Source: Burhinus oedicnemus
Taxonomy: Eukaryota; Chordata; Aves; Charadriiformes; Burhinidae
Direction: 5' to 3'
DNA: 64,000 bases
NCBI GenBank assembly: GCA_008921705.1
Contig: VFFE01007486.1
Coordinates: forward strand, 881,639 to 945,638
Every line of letters begins with the position of its first letter. Positions within the stretch are counted from its first letter, which is position 1. Below the pieces are notes generated by a model. That model was not told the DNA's origin, searched no databases, and saw only the letters and a program-made list of their open reading frames with translations. Made by a program: the position numbers and the translations under genes. Of this stretch, positions 51,276-62,732 are shown piece by piece.

Positions 51276-54200
51276 ATACATGAACACTCAGAGAGTTCCT
51301 ACTGAGCAAGTGGCCACTTTCACTCTGAATTATGATAGTTGCTGATTCCATCCCTGAACTGTCAAAGAAGTTTTTGGCTCACCAGAATGGATGCATTGTC
51401 CAGAAATACTGCTTACAAGGATTCTCCTAGAGGAACATCATCTCTATCAAGCTTTTGTGCTGCTGCTCAGGTCTGGGCACAATGAAATGCTCTTAAATAT
51501 TATAGAATATTAAAGAGAAAAATAACTTAATGCTTTTCCAGTTTATTCTAGACACACACAAAAAGGTTATGGAGTCATGACATGATCATCAATTCAAAAG
51601 CACTTGTAAATCTCAGCATGAACCTTTATCAGGCATTACTCTAGAAAACTGTGATTGCATTTGCCTTTGAAAAGTGTAACACAAAGAGAAGGGATCTCTC
51701 AGCAAAGTTTTCAGATCTTGACCAGGGCTGTCCTGACACAAAATTGAAAATCTACATTGCAAGTCCAGCCCTGATCTCTTTCGCTGTCTTTGTTTCTCAA
51801 ACCCGAGAAACAACAAGTACACTACGGTAGATAAACAGCTGACCCCTCTTCTGCACCTTTGTATTTCTCTTGTAAGCCTGTACTGCATCACACTGCCTTA
51901 CAGCTTGTAGCTGTAATACAACTTTTATTCTGGGTAGGTACTTCACTAAATCTTATGGAAGAGCAGGGGGTTTGCTTTTAGTTCAAAGCTTTTCTCCAGT
52001 ACTTAAAATGTAAGATTTTGTAAAGTGGTAAATTGATATTCACATAATGTAATAACATCTGTTGCAAAAAGCAGCTGAACTTGGGCTCAGCAAGAGTTGT
52101 TGAACATTAGAAGTCCAGTTTCTTAAGGAAACTGTCTATTCATTGTCCACCTGTGAACCTTTTCCTCTCTATCCACCTCTGAGCACAGTAACCAATATCA
52201 GTGACATTTGAAAATGGAAGAAATGACAAAACCAATTAAATTATCTCAAAAGTTCTGTCAGCTGGACTGATGCAAGAATCAAAACTTATCTCTTTACTGA
52301 AATAAAGGCAGCAAAAATCTTCTGTTAAATACTAAACTTGGCAGCCCTGAGTTGGTCAGTAGTTATCAATTATTGTCAGAATAAATGCCTTCTACACTGC
52401 CCTTAAAAATAAAGAGGAGGAGGAAGGCTAAGTGGCAAAAGACTCAAATCTATTGAAAGCCAGGCTACTTCAGCACCTGTAGTGTTTCACTACTGCTTGT
52501 GACCCTTGTTATTGAAGTTACTGTTATCTGTTACTTACCCTTTTCACAGGATTCTCAAGTTTCAACTGTCGGATATGCAAACCTATGTCTTCAGAGTAAG
52601 GTTTCAATTCCAGGACAACAAGTTTTCTGCATGCGTAAGAAAGCTGAAGCTAAGTCTACAGTTGAAACATTAAAGACTGAAGCAATTTGTTTAATGGTGT
52701 AAGTTAAGACACATAAGGGAATATACATCATGAAAGACAAACTGAATTCCCAACACTTTCCCAAACCTCGTAAAAGTGACATTGATCAAACTGATACAGA
52801 GATTTAATTTTTTTTAATATATTGACTTTCAATTTCTTACTTAAAAAAATGTGATTAGGAAAAGGATTTTTATCCATTTCTGCTTTACTAACTAAAACCT
52901 ACAAAATTATATGTTTGTGAGAAATCACTCCCTAGGAGAGGAAAAGAGCAAATATTTCCTAAGCGTTCCTTTTATTTAAATCTCTTTAACTTGGGAATAA
53001 TACTTAGCAGTAGACAAACGAAAAACAATTGCGATAACAGAAACTAAAGACAAAGAAAATGACTGCATAAATGTAAGTGGATTTGAATTTGAAATAACTC
53101 TTTCCTCTTAATTTAAATCTGAAAATGTTCTACCTCAAAGGTTTTCCTTTTCAATGAAATATACAGCCAGATTATGGAGAGGCAAAGAATATTTGATGGG
53201 AAATCAGGGATGCGTGGAAAAGGAACAAAAGAAGTGCCACATTTTGCCATACGTGCCTTTTCTTCATGGAGCCAGTAGTGCTGAAAGGAATTGACAGAAC
53301 TGTGACTCAGGCAAACTAATAGGCTAGACAGTCACTCCTCATTCCTGACTAACTCTTACTTATTTTTAAACTAAGCTGATGCAATATTAAGGTTGTGACA
53401 TAAGCTGACAAGAGAATGGACTTTAAAAGTTAAGGTTAGAATCTGTCTCTTATCCTTTTACAGTCAGAGCTTAGTGCTGCCCTCTGACCTCCAAGCACAG
53501 TTCACAATATAGTTGGCAAAATAAATGATTTTGTCCATAAGTGGAGTGTCAAATCACTGATCTGTTTCTTAGAGGGATGTGAGTTCTCATTCTGCCCTCC
53601 ATTTTATCTCACGGGCTTAGTTATCGGGTAGGTCAATTTTAGCTTAAGTTGGTATAGGGCATACTTTATATAATTTCATTTTTGAATAGCATACGTGTCT
53701 CAGCCTTGCTAAGACAGATACAAAATTGACACTAGACCAAAGACAGTGAGGGATGAAACTGATTATATACAAGGTTATATCATATTACAAATGGATCTCA
53801 ACAGTTCTGGGTGAAGTTCTGTTTTTTAGTATGTTCCCCTTCTTTTCTAGTCTTTTCAGAGTCAGTGCCCCAAAAAGATTTAATCAGAGAAAGAATGAGT
53901 AGAAAGCAGTTGCTTCCCTTAGGCTTTGCAGAAGATAGGTCTAATGTACGGTGACATATCCTTAGAACTCGTTACTACTTGCAATGTTGGCAATCTTTCA
54001 ACCATTAAGGAATTCAGTAGTATGATGTTGCCAGGAAGTGAGGTATGGAAAGAAAATAGCAACAACATCTGCATTTGAACAAAAGCCATGTGGGAGCAGA
54101 GTGTGATTCAATAGCTGACTAGTTAGAATGGTTTTCTGGGAGGTTAGATGGCTTGGTCTTCTGCTTTTAATGATTGAGCAGACCACACGTTAGCTCCAGC

Positions 54201-55775
54201 AAATGCCAACTTATTGACTACTGTAATTTCATGACTTCTGTCAAAATCTTATAAACACAAACATCTAAGGTTGGGAAAAAGCCTGACTTGAAGTCACATC
54301 CATCCCAGGAGCATTCAATGAGCACTTGATTAAAGGGAGAAAGAAAAGCAGAAACATCTCTTTCAGATATTCACTTTTTAAAGAAAGAGTGACATGCAGA
54401 GAGCATCTACAGCTATGATTCACAAGCAGAGATGGAATTTCAGCTGTCTTTTCACCAAATGCTGGTAATGCTTTTTTGAAGTGCAGTTAAAGATTAATCT
54501 TTCCTCAACATTTCTTATAAGGTAGCTTATGAGGATTCCTTCTGTCCTCCTAGTGTATGATGTTCTCAGTCTTAAGTAGTTTACTTCATCGACATGGAGG
54601 GACCTCAAAGTCTAACTTTGGGTCCTGCAGGGTGCTAAGAATTTGAAGAGTGCAGTACAGCATTTTGTCACTTATTTCTCCCTTTTATGAGCTGAGACCA
54701 GCTGTTTAAAAGTGATTGCAATTTTTTTTCTTTTTTTTTTTTTTCCCCACAGAAACATATTGGTTACAGGGCAACCCTCTCTTTCAACATCTGTTCAGCA
54801 TATTGCTCATATATTCAGATTTTCCTGCTCACTCAGCATGTTATAGCTCATTACAATATACTAAATATTCTTCTGGAGTGAGCAGGGGGGTTTCACGGGA
54901 TTCAAGTTTGCTGATTCCAGCTACAAATGATCCTAAATACAAAACTCTTAGTTTTGACGACTACAACTTCACATGTTGTTTCTCTTATATGCAGTTATGC
55001 ACTGCAGTCTTAGTACCAAGATAAACGGGCAATTAGAAAGGTCCGTTACATCACGCCATAGTGTATGTGGCTCCAGTTCTATCGAATGAGGTAAACCCCA
55101 TGCAAAGTATCATTATTCTGTTGAGATATGCAACATTCAACCTGTCAGAATGACTATTTTAGACAATCTTTAGAGCCGTATGAGAACATCAATTCAAATG
55201 ATTTTTCACATATTTTGGTTTCATTTCATAAGAAGACAAGCTTTGTGTTTGTCTAGTCCTTTCTTGCTTTCTCTTCTATGTTTTAACTAAACTATTGGTA
55301 AGCTTTGATCAAATCTTAAAAAAAAAAAGAAGTGGTCTGAAGAGTAAGTTCTTACAAGTAGCATGAAAAACAGAAATTGCCAAGCAGACAAGAGAACTAA
55401 TTTTTTTTGTAGAAACAGCAGGTAGATCTTTGCTTGTGAGTATTTGTAGGTAGTAAAATCTGCTTGGAAAGAGCTAGCTGGCCAAGCACCATAGACAGAG
55501 AGTCCGTCTAGCTAACACAAGTCACTCAAGATGAGTCACAGTATATAGTATCTCCTTCCTATATATCTAAGCCAGGTGTCACAAAGAAGTTGTTACCACA
55601 GAATACTACATGGAAAGCAGACCTAAAACTGGAGAATTTTTGTGCTCATTATTTCTCTTATACATAGAATCACTTTTTTTATTTATTCAGCCTCCCATAT
55701 AATGCTAATATAGATCTGGATTCAACACTGGCAACTTCTTGCAGGCATAGTTGAAATGTAAGTATATTAAAATAT

Positions 55776-55804
55776 ACTAGGTGTAGATTACTAGGTGTAG
55801 AATT
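55776..55804 (+). repeat. 14-bp tandem duplication next to an LTR
   Basis: ACTAGGTGTAGATT is followed at once by ACTAGGTGTAGAATT. The second copy runs into the target-site duplication of the LTR that starts at 55806. Confidence 0.85.
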
Positions 55805-55805
55805 C
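55801..55805. repeat. Left target-site duplication of solo LTR
   Basis: AATTC precedes the LTR and matches ACTTC at 56375-56379 with one mismatch, so the duplication has started to decay. Confidence 0.6.
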
Positions 55806-56080
55806 TGTACTGGTTTTTGGCTGGGATAGAAATAATTTTCTTCACAGTAGCTTGTATGGGTCTGCGTTTTGGATTTGAGATGAAAATAGTGTTGCTAACA
55901 CAAGGATGTTTTAGTCACTGCTAAATGTGCCCATGCAGCATCAAGGCCTTTTCTGCTTCTCAGGCTGTCCTGCTAGCGAGTAGGCTGGAGGTGCACAAAA
56001 AATTGGGAGGGGACACAGCTGGGACAGCTGACCTCAACTGACCTAAGACATATTCCATACAATATGATGTTGTGCTCAGC

Positions 56081-56089
56081 AATAAAAGC
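56081..56089 (+). promoter_or_regulatory. Degenerate LTR TATA box
   Basis: AATAAAAGC stands where the LTR family carries TATAAAAGC. The first base change probably weakens the promoter. Confidence 0.5.
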
Positions 56090-56243
56090 TGGCGGATGAA
56101 GGAGGGAGGAGATGTTTGGAATTACAGCGTTTGTCTTCCCAGGTAACTGTTACGTGTGATGGAGTCCTACCTGCCTGCCAATGGGAAGTAGTGAATGAAT
56201 TCCTCATTTTGCTTTGCTTGCATGTGCAGCTTTTGTTTTACCT

Positions 56244-56249
56244 ATTAAA
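56244..56249 (+). terminator. LTR polyadenylation signal ATTAAA
   Basis: ATTAAA lies about 160 bp after the TATA box and 125 bp before the LTR end, in the usual R-region position. It is a weaker but common variant of AATAAA. Confidence 0.5.
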
Positions 56250-57589
56250 CTGCGTTTATCTCAACACACAAGTTTTCACACTTTTAGCCCTCCAAGTCTC
56301 TCCTCATCCTTTTGGGGTAGAGTGAGTGAGTGGCTGTGTGGAGCTGAGCTGCCCAGCCGGGTTAAACCACAACAACTTCTCAAGAACAATGTGAGTAATT
56401 ATGTAGTGATATGCAGTATTTTCATTGGTTATTCTTCTAACTACAGAGAATCATATCATTAGTCATGTAGTATTTTTTAATTCGAGTTACCTTTATTTTG
56501 GTTTGCTACCTAAGTTTAAGACAGTGTTTGTTCATTTTTTGTTTTGTTTTTAAACTTTTAAATAATCATAAATTACAATCCATACCATGCTTCATCTGAT
56601 AAGTTCCAATGTACTGCATTACACAGAGAAAAGGTAATTATGTACAATCTATATTGTAAGTCTGAAGCATAACCTTAACCTTAACGCTTTAAAGTATAAT
56701 TTACAGTTTAATTCAGTATCTGCAGGCTGCTACAGATTCTACTGAAACTGTTGTGAGGAAATAAACATTGCTCTTTCAAAGTTTATGGTAGCCTTTCTAC
56801 ATTGCATCTCTTCCTCTCCATTATTGTTTTTGGCCTTTCTTTTATTGTCTATAATCATATGTTTTGCTCTTGACCACATAAACATTTTATCTAATGATAC
56901 TAGCTAAATTAAAAGGGTGGATCTCTGAAGTATAAGATCGTCTTCCTACTTTTTCATCATTTCTGTAACTGATTCTCCATGTATGCATTTTGCTTCATGA
57001 AATATATAATTTGAAAAAAATCTAATATATGTGAAAAAGCCTAAATGGAATATACTGAAAATAATTCTTAAGGAGCCAATGTGAAACCCATTGCCACATT
57101 TAATAAGTGTGCCGTTATGTGAGCTACTGAATACCAGAAAGTGTCAAGCACTTTTGTCCCCCGTTACTTTTACAAGGAGTTCTGTGTATCCAAAAACATT
57201 GCATAAGGTGCTAAACTTGACATATGTAACTGAAATGACAGAATGTATTAGCAATAATTCCTTCTATATAACCTGGAAATTTCAGCCTCACAGAATACTG
57301 TCTGAAAATTAAAAAGTAGTTCTCCTGTGGTTTTCAGGTGATAAATATGTAATTTTATTAGACACAGTGACAAAAAACACACAAACTTGGGAAATCTTTG
57401 TGTACAAGACAGTAGGATTGCACAGGTATGCTGGTGTCTAGGTACAGTGATTTTTTTTAATCTAAGATCCTGAGTGACATACTGTAAAATGGTGATTTGT
57501 GAAAATCACAGAAAAGCAGAAAAGCTAAAATGCATCCAATTTTCTTATCAGTTCACATAACTTCTCCACTAAGATATAGGCTGAAGTAA

Positions 57590-57870
57590 TGAGGTTACAA
57601 GGCATAATAATCATACAGGCCAGGAATGCTAGCTGTGGTCAAATGATTTACTCATCAGCATTAGACTACATATGCAAAGCTTTTGGCCATTGTGTTCCCA
57701 GCTGGCAGCTACCACTAACATCTGGGCCATTAACATCAGAATTAGTAATCTAGAGAATTGTTCCTTCTGTCACTTCCAGCTAATACTGGACTCCAATTAG
57801 TGCTCTTCCAAGCCCACCTGCAAAAATGTCTAACAGCTTCAAATATCCAAATGTTAAAGACTGTGGAAGG
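57590..57870. promoter_or_regulatory. Candidate conserved non-coding element (weak)
   Basis: This is an unusually even, non-repetitive stretch with ATATGCAAAG (octamer-like), CAATTAG, TTAGTAAT and CAGCTGG (E-box) words. It is selected on appearance only; alignment to other birds would be required to support it. Confidence 0.25.
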
Positions 57871-60192
57871 TTACATGAACACCAAATAAGATCACAGCTA
57901 CTTGGAATATTCTGTAGGTTCTGGGTGTAGGAATCATTCCCTCCATTAACCCTTTAGCAAATGACTGTGGTGACCATTTCCTTAGAGACAGAGCTTGAAA
58001 AATTTTATCAGATGGAAGTTTTCTGACTGCAGGTCTACAGATAAAACCAGTAGTTCTTAAAAGTAAAAAACAAAAATACAACAGTTACTTCTTTGTCGGA
58101 TGATTTCTCTCTCCAAGAACCACTTCTACTGTGACACCTAGCACTTAAACAGCAAGTGCAGAAGCCAGGGATAAGTGGTTATTTATATACTGGTTTTCTT
58201 TTATTTAGTTAACATCAACATAAAAATCTTAAAACTCACAGGTGATTTAGTCAAGAGGACCTGCTATAATGCCTGCAAAACTATCTTTCTCAAATAAATC
58301 CATCATTGCCACTTTCTCCTGTCCTCTTGCTATGCTTTTTTAAGCTCATTACATTCTTCATGTGTTTAGTTTTAAACTAAATGTAAAGGCACTGGAACCA
58401 CAGTTGTGAATTTTATAACATCACAGGGCCTAGAGCCTTCATTTCTTCTAGAAATACTTAGTAATTAAAATAACAATGTGATACCACAGTTGTAGCTCCA
58501 GCACATCAGTGGCACCACTGGCCTGCTCTTCTCTGAATACATTTGCTCAGATAGTATAGCTGTCTGCATTAAAACTGAACTGGACCTTGGGTATTTTTCT
58601 TTGAGAAGTTTGATATAAGCACACACTTGTAGATATGCTAAACCCCACAGTATGTGGAGAAGTGAAGGAAATAATTTTCTTCCAGAAGGTCTTGGGTCTG
58701 TACTTGTCCTAACTTTGGGATTTTGAAGCCTTATTTTTCCAACCCTTGATTCATCTCTTTTTTTGTAATTTTATCCTCATACTACCTGAATCACCAAAGT
58801 ATCAAAAAGAAGTAGATATCCATTCAGCTGTGTTTTACAGTTTGTGTGCACCTAGATTTCTTCTGTGTCTCTTTGGTTGGCCAGTAGGGTCAATAAAACA
58901 GAGCTGTGAATGAGGGATAAATATCATTGGACTTTTCATGATCTTGTGTTAAATTTTAGATGTCCTGATGTTAACCCCGATATCAATGTTTGCCTATGCT
59001 TATCAGGCAGTTAATGAATTCAAGAGAAACTTAAAGCACGTAGGAGATGTGGGAGAACGCGACTGGATAAACTTAATAACACTTTTATCTTTGATATTTT
59101 TGCTTAAGAGAGATTCTTTATTATCTCTTTCTCCTCCACTTCAACACAATTTGAAAGGTTCCCAGTTGCATAAGGCTTAGACAATTACATGAAAGCTGCA
59201 AAGTAATTTGGTTTCCCCTAAATAGTGGAGCTACATAACATGTCTCTCCCTCTGAAATAACAAGATGCTTACACTTTGAACTTGAGACTTGAGTGAAGCA
59301 GAACATCATGCTGAGAATTTGAATTCCTGTAATTTGATTTCAGAACAGTACATTCATTTCATTTGCAAGTGTACAGAAGAGAGAACACTGCAGTCAATTA
59401 TGGTCAGATGTGTAGGAATTTGTTTCGATTGGTGAGATAAACTGTGTGATGATTCCAATGTGCATGAGAGACACGTACAGTACCATGTCACCAGATGTGG
59501 TGGAAAAAAGAGAAAAAAAAATTCAGTGGCAAAAATGAGAACTTGTATGTAGGAAAAACAAGTATAGTTCTTAGCTCTGAGGAGTCCTGATTTGGACATT
59601 CTGCCATCTACTATACAATGGCATAAGGAAACTGTCATTGTTCAATGAATCAAATTTCTGTTAACCAATGATGAAGGCAGCCTCAGCTGTCAGCAAACAG
59701 GGAGAATAATTTTCTTTGCTAAAAACTCTTTACATGCCTTATTAGAGAAAACAATTTTGTTCAACTTGACAGTCAAAGCACTTATGACTTTAAACTGGTA
59801 GGCAATTTTAAATGGCCTCATGTTTCTTTATTTTCACAAATTTGGATATCTGAGGTAGCTTTTGTATTTTACTCATGTCTGAAACGCATTATTACAAACA
59901 ACAAAAACATAACAGTAAAAAAGACATTTCCAGCCGAGATAAATGGATGGAGCTTTACCAAATCCTTTGTTACTACACTGATTTACCAGCTGTTAACCTG
60001 GCTTTTTATAATAGACAGTATAAAATCAAGGCAAAAGAATTCATATGAGAAGGTCAAGTACTTTAACTAATGACTGGCTTCTCACTAGCTTTCTTCACTA
60101 CTTTGGCACATAGATTCCCCAGGGAATCAGGGCCCTATCTTTCTGAACAAAATTATTCTGAACGCAGACAATGCAGAGTCTCTTAAGACTAA

Positions 60193-60225
60193 TTGACTGG
60201 TGCTATAATCAGTCAAATTATAGCA
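60193..60225. repeat. Overlapping perfect inverted repeats
   Basis: TGCTATAAT (60201-60209) and ATTATAGCA (60217-60225) form a perfect 9-bp stem around the 7-nt loop CAGTCAA. A second, alternative pairing uses TTGACT (60193-60198) with AGTCAA (60211-60216). The two hairpins exclude each other. The function is unknown. Confidence 0.7.
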
Positions 60226-60299
60226 TGAATTGTATTAATGCTAATTACAGTGGAGAAAGATGATCTTGTGCCAATAGCACAAGACTGAGAGTTAAGGAT

Positions 60300-60375
60300 A
60301 TTCAAATGCTTTCTCCATCTTTGCCACTGATTTTCTGCGTACCCTTGGGCAAGTCATATAAGCTCAGTTTACCAT
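60300..60375 (+). mobile_element. MIR-like SINE relic
   Basis: TTGCCACTGATTTTCTGCGT followed by ACCCTTGGGCAAGTCAT and then AGCTCAGTTTACC (60321-60373) matches in order the core of the amniote MIR (CORE-SINE) family: the 'GCCACT', 'GACCTTGGGCAAGTCACTT' and 'CTCAGTTTCC' blocks. The tRNA-like head and the tail are not recognisable. MIR copies are very old in amniotes and few survive in birds, so the recognisable core here is either slow to decay or partly constrained. Confidence 0.65.
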
Positions 60376-61708
60376 ATATTGTACTTGGTAAATGTATTTA
60401 CCAAAATTTTCCTCTCTCATGTTGCTGCTTCAAAAGAGCAGTGTGAAACTAATTCGTTGGCAGCACTGGAAACCATTCATATAAAGGTACCACAGAACTA
60501 ATAGGATTGCATTGCTTTATAGGGATGTTGCACCTATGCACACTGTGTGAGAAATAAGGGCCGTCTATCAGTTAATCTGTCTCCAAAAAGTTCCTGTGAC
60601 TGAGGATATTTCAGCAATGTCTTTAGTTCTTTCTCTAGAAAGATAAAAAGTGAACGTTGAAAAAAAAAAATTGAAAAAAGGGAGGAGAAAGGGCAAGGCA
60701 GATGAAAGTGCTCTGTGCTTGTTTAATTAATAGGTAGATATCTGTCATACAGCAAAGTATGAAATGTTGTCATTTTGCCATGTCTTTGCACCATCCATTT
60801 ACATTCTCCAATTTTTACAAGCTGAGTATGTCGCACTTGTATATAAGTACCAGAATATGAAATTGAAGGCTTCCTGAGTTCTTCCCCATTCAGTCACATC
60901 CTAGTAAAGTAGCATAATTTTATCCTTTTTATTAAGCCACTACTTGATTTCCTTAATCAGTTTTTCCCTTTTCTTTTAAGTGGAAGGAAAGATGGGTGAA
61001 AGCCCTGCATTATAGCAGTAATTAACTTTTAGTAGGCTTTGTTGTTGAATTCCCTAGCAGCTGAAGAGATTATTTGTGTTGCTACGGAATATCAATTAGA
61101 ATTTTGGACTGTAGAGAGTGCACAGCAAAAATTGTCCCTTCTCTATAAGGGCCCATATATGTCAGGATGTAACAACTTCATTATGTGATACTTGGTGAGC
61201 ACGAGAAGAATTACTAGTGTCCTCTGGAAATGAGGTGCAAATCTCAACAGACCAACACCTGAAAATGTCAGGAATAGAAAGCTGAAAATTTAAACTGCTG
61301 GCTTCAGATACCTTGATTGTCTTGGGTCTTATAATCCTTTATTTTTATTGAACACTGAATAGCTATAGGTAGGCTAATAAGAATTAGAAGCAAGAAATGG
61401 CTTAAGCTTTCCAAACATCTCTCACTATGTGTCAAAATCCAGAGAAATTTTAGTTCTTCAGTGCAGAGTCATTCTTGAGAGAATTATGTTGTGTAAAAGA
61501 GGACATACTTTCTAATATTACAAATATCTCATACCAAAGGGAATTGTCACATGAACTCTTTTAAAATAGGATGTGGGGAAGAAAGGGAGAATTTTTTTTC
61601 AGTTTATATATTATATTAAAACCAAAAAAAGCTCATTTCTCTTTTGGTTCTAATGTAGATTTTCCTTCTTGGGGTCAAGACCCCGGACCTCTTTTCACAC
61701 ATTTGTAA
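60376..61708. other. Unique AT-rich non-coding stretch
   Basis: It contains a near-palindrome TTGGTAAAT-GT-ATTTACCAA at 60385-60404 just after the MIR relic and an A-run at 60660-60670. Near 61670-61690 is the self-complementary 'GGGGTCAAGACCCC', outside the LTR as delimited by its duplication. No gene is seen. Confidence 0.55.
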
Positions 61709-61713
61709 ATCTG
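61709..61713. repeat. Target-site duplication of minus-strand LTR (left copy)
   Basis: ATCTG is repeated exactly at 62462-62466. With the preceding A the match is 6 bp (AATCTG), but then the LTR would lose its terminal A, so 5 bp is preferred. Confidence 0.8.
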
Positions 61714-61764
61714 TGTCATGGAAGCAGTGATATGCTTCACTCATAAGAGAGAAGCAGCAATATA

Positions 61765-61770
61765 TTTATT
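61765..61770 (-). terminator. LTR polyadenylation signal AATAAA
   Basis: AATAAA on the minus strand, about 52 bp from the LTR 3' end and about 445 bp downstream of the TATA box. Confidence 0.55.
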
Positions 61771-62212
61771 GATATAAAACAGGTATTTAACGAAGTTTGA
61801 TAATAAATGCTACAGTGTTTTAACAAGATTCGAAGGCAAGGTACACTTGGTTATTTACTGCATAGAGGACAGGGTTAGACAGAACTGTCAGTGAGACCCT
61901 CCCATTGAGTCAAGGTTCAGAGACCCCCTGGCTTTCCAAATTCCTTCTCAGAGAGGAGTCTAGGTGTGGCTGGATCCATAGTCCCAGACTTAGTCAATGG
62001 TTTATGTCTAAAGGATTATATGTGCACAATCACTCCAAGATGTAATCTTAGTGAAGCTTCAACATGCTATTAGTCACGTACCGAGGATCTGTTGTGGCAA
62101 AGAATCTCTGAATCTCGAGAAGTAACCTTGAGCGGCGTCCCTACTCAAGGGGAGATCCTGGTGTGCAGCCTGCTGCCGTGCAGGAGAGTTCAAAGGGCTC
62201 TTGGGCTGTTCA

Positions 62213-62222
62213 CTATTTATAG
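62213..62222 (-). promoter_or_regulatory. LTR TATA box
   Basis: CTATAAATAG on the minus strand, about 240 bp into the LTR and upstream of its polyadenylation signal, as expected for a retroviral core promoter. It looks intact, but activity is not known. Confidence 0.6.
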
Positions 62223-62461
62223 GGGTAAGATGATTGACTTATATTTGCATATCAACCACAGTACCAGTATTGTGGTTAGGTGGGCACATTGATCAGCCTT
62301 TAGCTATTGTGTTGTTATCTGTCTCCCTGAAACCACTTTTGAGCCGAACGCAGCCATCATGACTAGATGCACCCATTATGACCACCATGGGTGGTTATCG
62401 CTTGGGCGGGGTTATGGGAGATAAAGGTCAGGTTGGGGGCAGGTGAGAGCACATCATTACA

Positions 62462-62466
62462 ATCTG
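62462..62466. repeat. Target-site duplication of minus-strand LTR (right copy)
   Basis: ATCTG directly follows the LTR and matches 61709-61713. Confidence 0.8.
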
Positions 62467-62549
62467 ACATAACAGTACTTATTTTTAACACAGATTGATA
62501 TGTCTGAAATCTTTTCCAGTGAAAGATGGCCCTTTCTTCGAAATAAGCA

Positions 62550-62732
62550 CATTGATTGGAAAAAAACACAGGAACAGCTTGCTCAGAGAGGAGGTAAAGT
62601 ACCCATCTTTGGGGACATTCAAAACACAACTGGACATGGTCCTGAGCAACTTGATCTGTTTGACCCTCCTCTATCAGAGAGTTTGAACTAGAGGTCCCTT
62701 CTAGTCTCAACTATTTGGGGATTCTACGAAAT
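62550..62732 (+). mobile_element. CR1 LINE 3' end fragment, decayed
   Basis: CACAGGAACAGCTTGCTCAG, 'CATCTTTGGGGACATTCAAAAC', 'CTGGACATGGTCCTGAGCAAC', 'TTTGAACTAGAGGTCCCTTC' and 'GGGGATTCTACGA' follow in order the last ~180 bp of an avian CR1: the end of the polymerase frame, the 3' UTR and the start of the tail. Substitutions have broken the frame, and the 8-mer tail is reduced to one unit. The homology may begin a little upstream, near 62505. It lies less than 100 bp from the minus-strand LTR, which may have inserted into or beside it. Confidence 0.8.

Larger units (their letters stand above)
49421..55805. other. Unique AT-rich non-coding stretch
   Basis: It holds a hairpin-rich patch at 50163-50318, a perfect 12-bp tandem duplication at 50480-50503, a TA/CA-rich low-complexity stretch at 51205-51275, a T-run at 54721-54745 and a 14-bp tandem duplication at 55776-55804. 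No exon or classifiable transposon is seen. Confidence 0.55.
55806..56374 (+). mobile_element. Solo LTR of an avian endogenous retrovirus (569 bp)
   Basis: It begins TGTACTGG and ends CACAACA (TG...CA termini) and has a 5-bp flanking duplication with one mismatch. The whole length matches from memory an LTR type found in very many copies in bird genomes. Landmarks are 'GGCTGGGATAGAAATAATTTTC', 'AGTTGGGAGGGGACACAGC'-like sequence near 56002, the degenerate TATA box AATAAAAGC (56081-56089, TATAAAAGC in the usual form) and 'GCGTTTGTCTTCCCAGGTAAC' near 56127. An ATTAAA polyadenylation signal is at 56244-56249. No internal retroviral sequence and no partner LTR occur in the window, so it is a solo LTR left by recombination. 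The single mismatch in the duplication and the TATA change indicate moderate age. Confidence 0.9.
56375..60299. other. Unique AT-rich non-coding stretch
   Basis: No exon or transposon is recognised. The section 57590-57870 has balanced composition, no simple repeats and several TAATTAG/ATTAG cores. A hairpin-forming segment lies at 60193-60225. Short open frames up to about 94 codons occur without recognisable domains. Confidence 0.55.
61714..62461 (-). mobile_element. Solo LTR of an avian endogenous retrovirus (748 bp), minus strand
   Basis: Read on the minus strand it starts TGTAATGATGTGC and ends CATGACA, giving canonical TG...CA ends, and it is flanked by the exact 5-bp duplication ATCTG. 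A TATA box CTATAAATAG lies on the minus strand at 62213-62222 and the polyadenylation signal AATAAA at 61765-61770, so U3, R and U5 are in the right order for the minus strand. The polyadenylation region with 'TTATCAAACTTCGTTAAATAC' and 'GCTTCTCTCTTATGAGTG' resembles recalled avian ERV LTRs. The U3 end is G-rich on the plus strand (62403-62440). No retroviral coding sequence or second LTR is present. The exact duplication suggests a fairly recent insertion. Confidence 0.85.

Noticed and set aside
61654..61713. Possible extension of the minus-strand LTR to TGTAGATTTT at 61654
   Set aside because: That boundary gives no matching flanking duplication, whereas 61714 and 62461 give TG...CA ends and an exact ATCTG pair.
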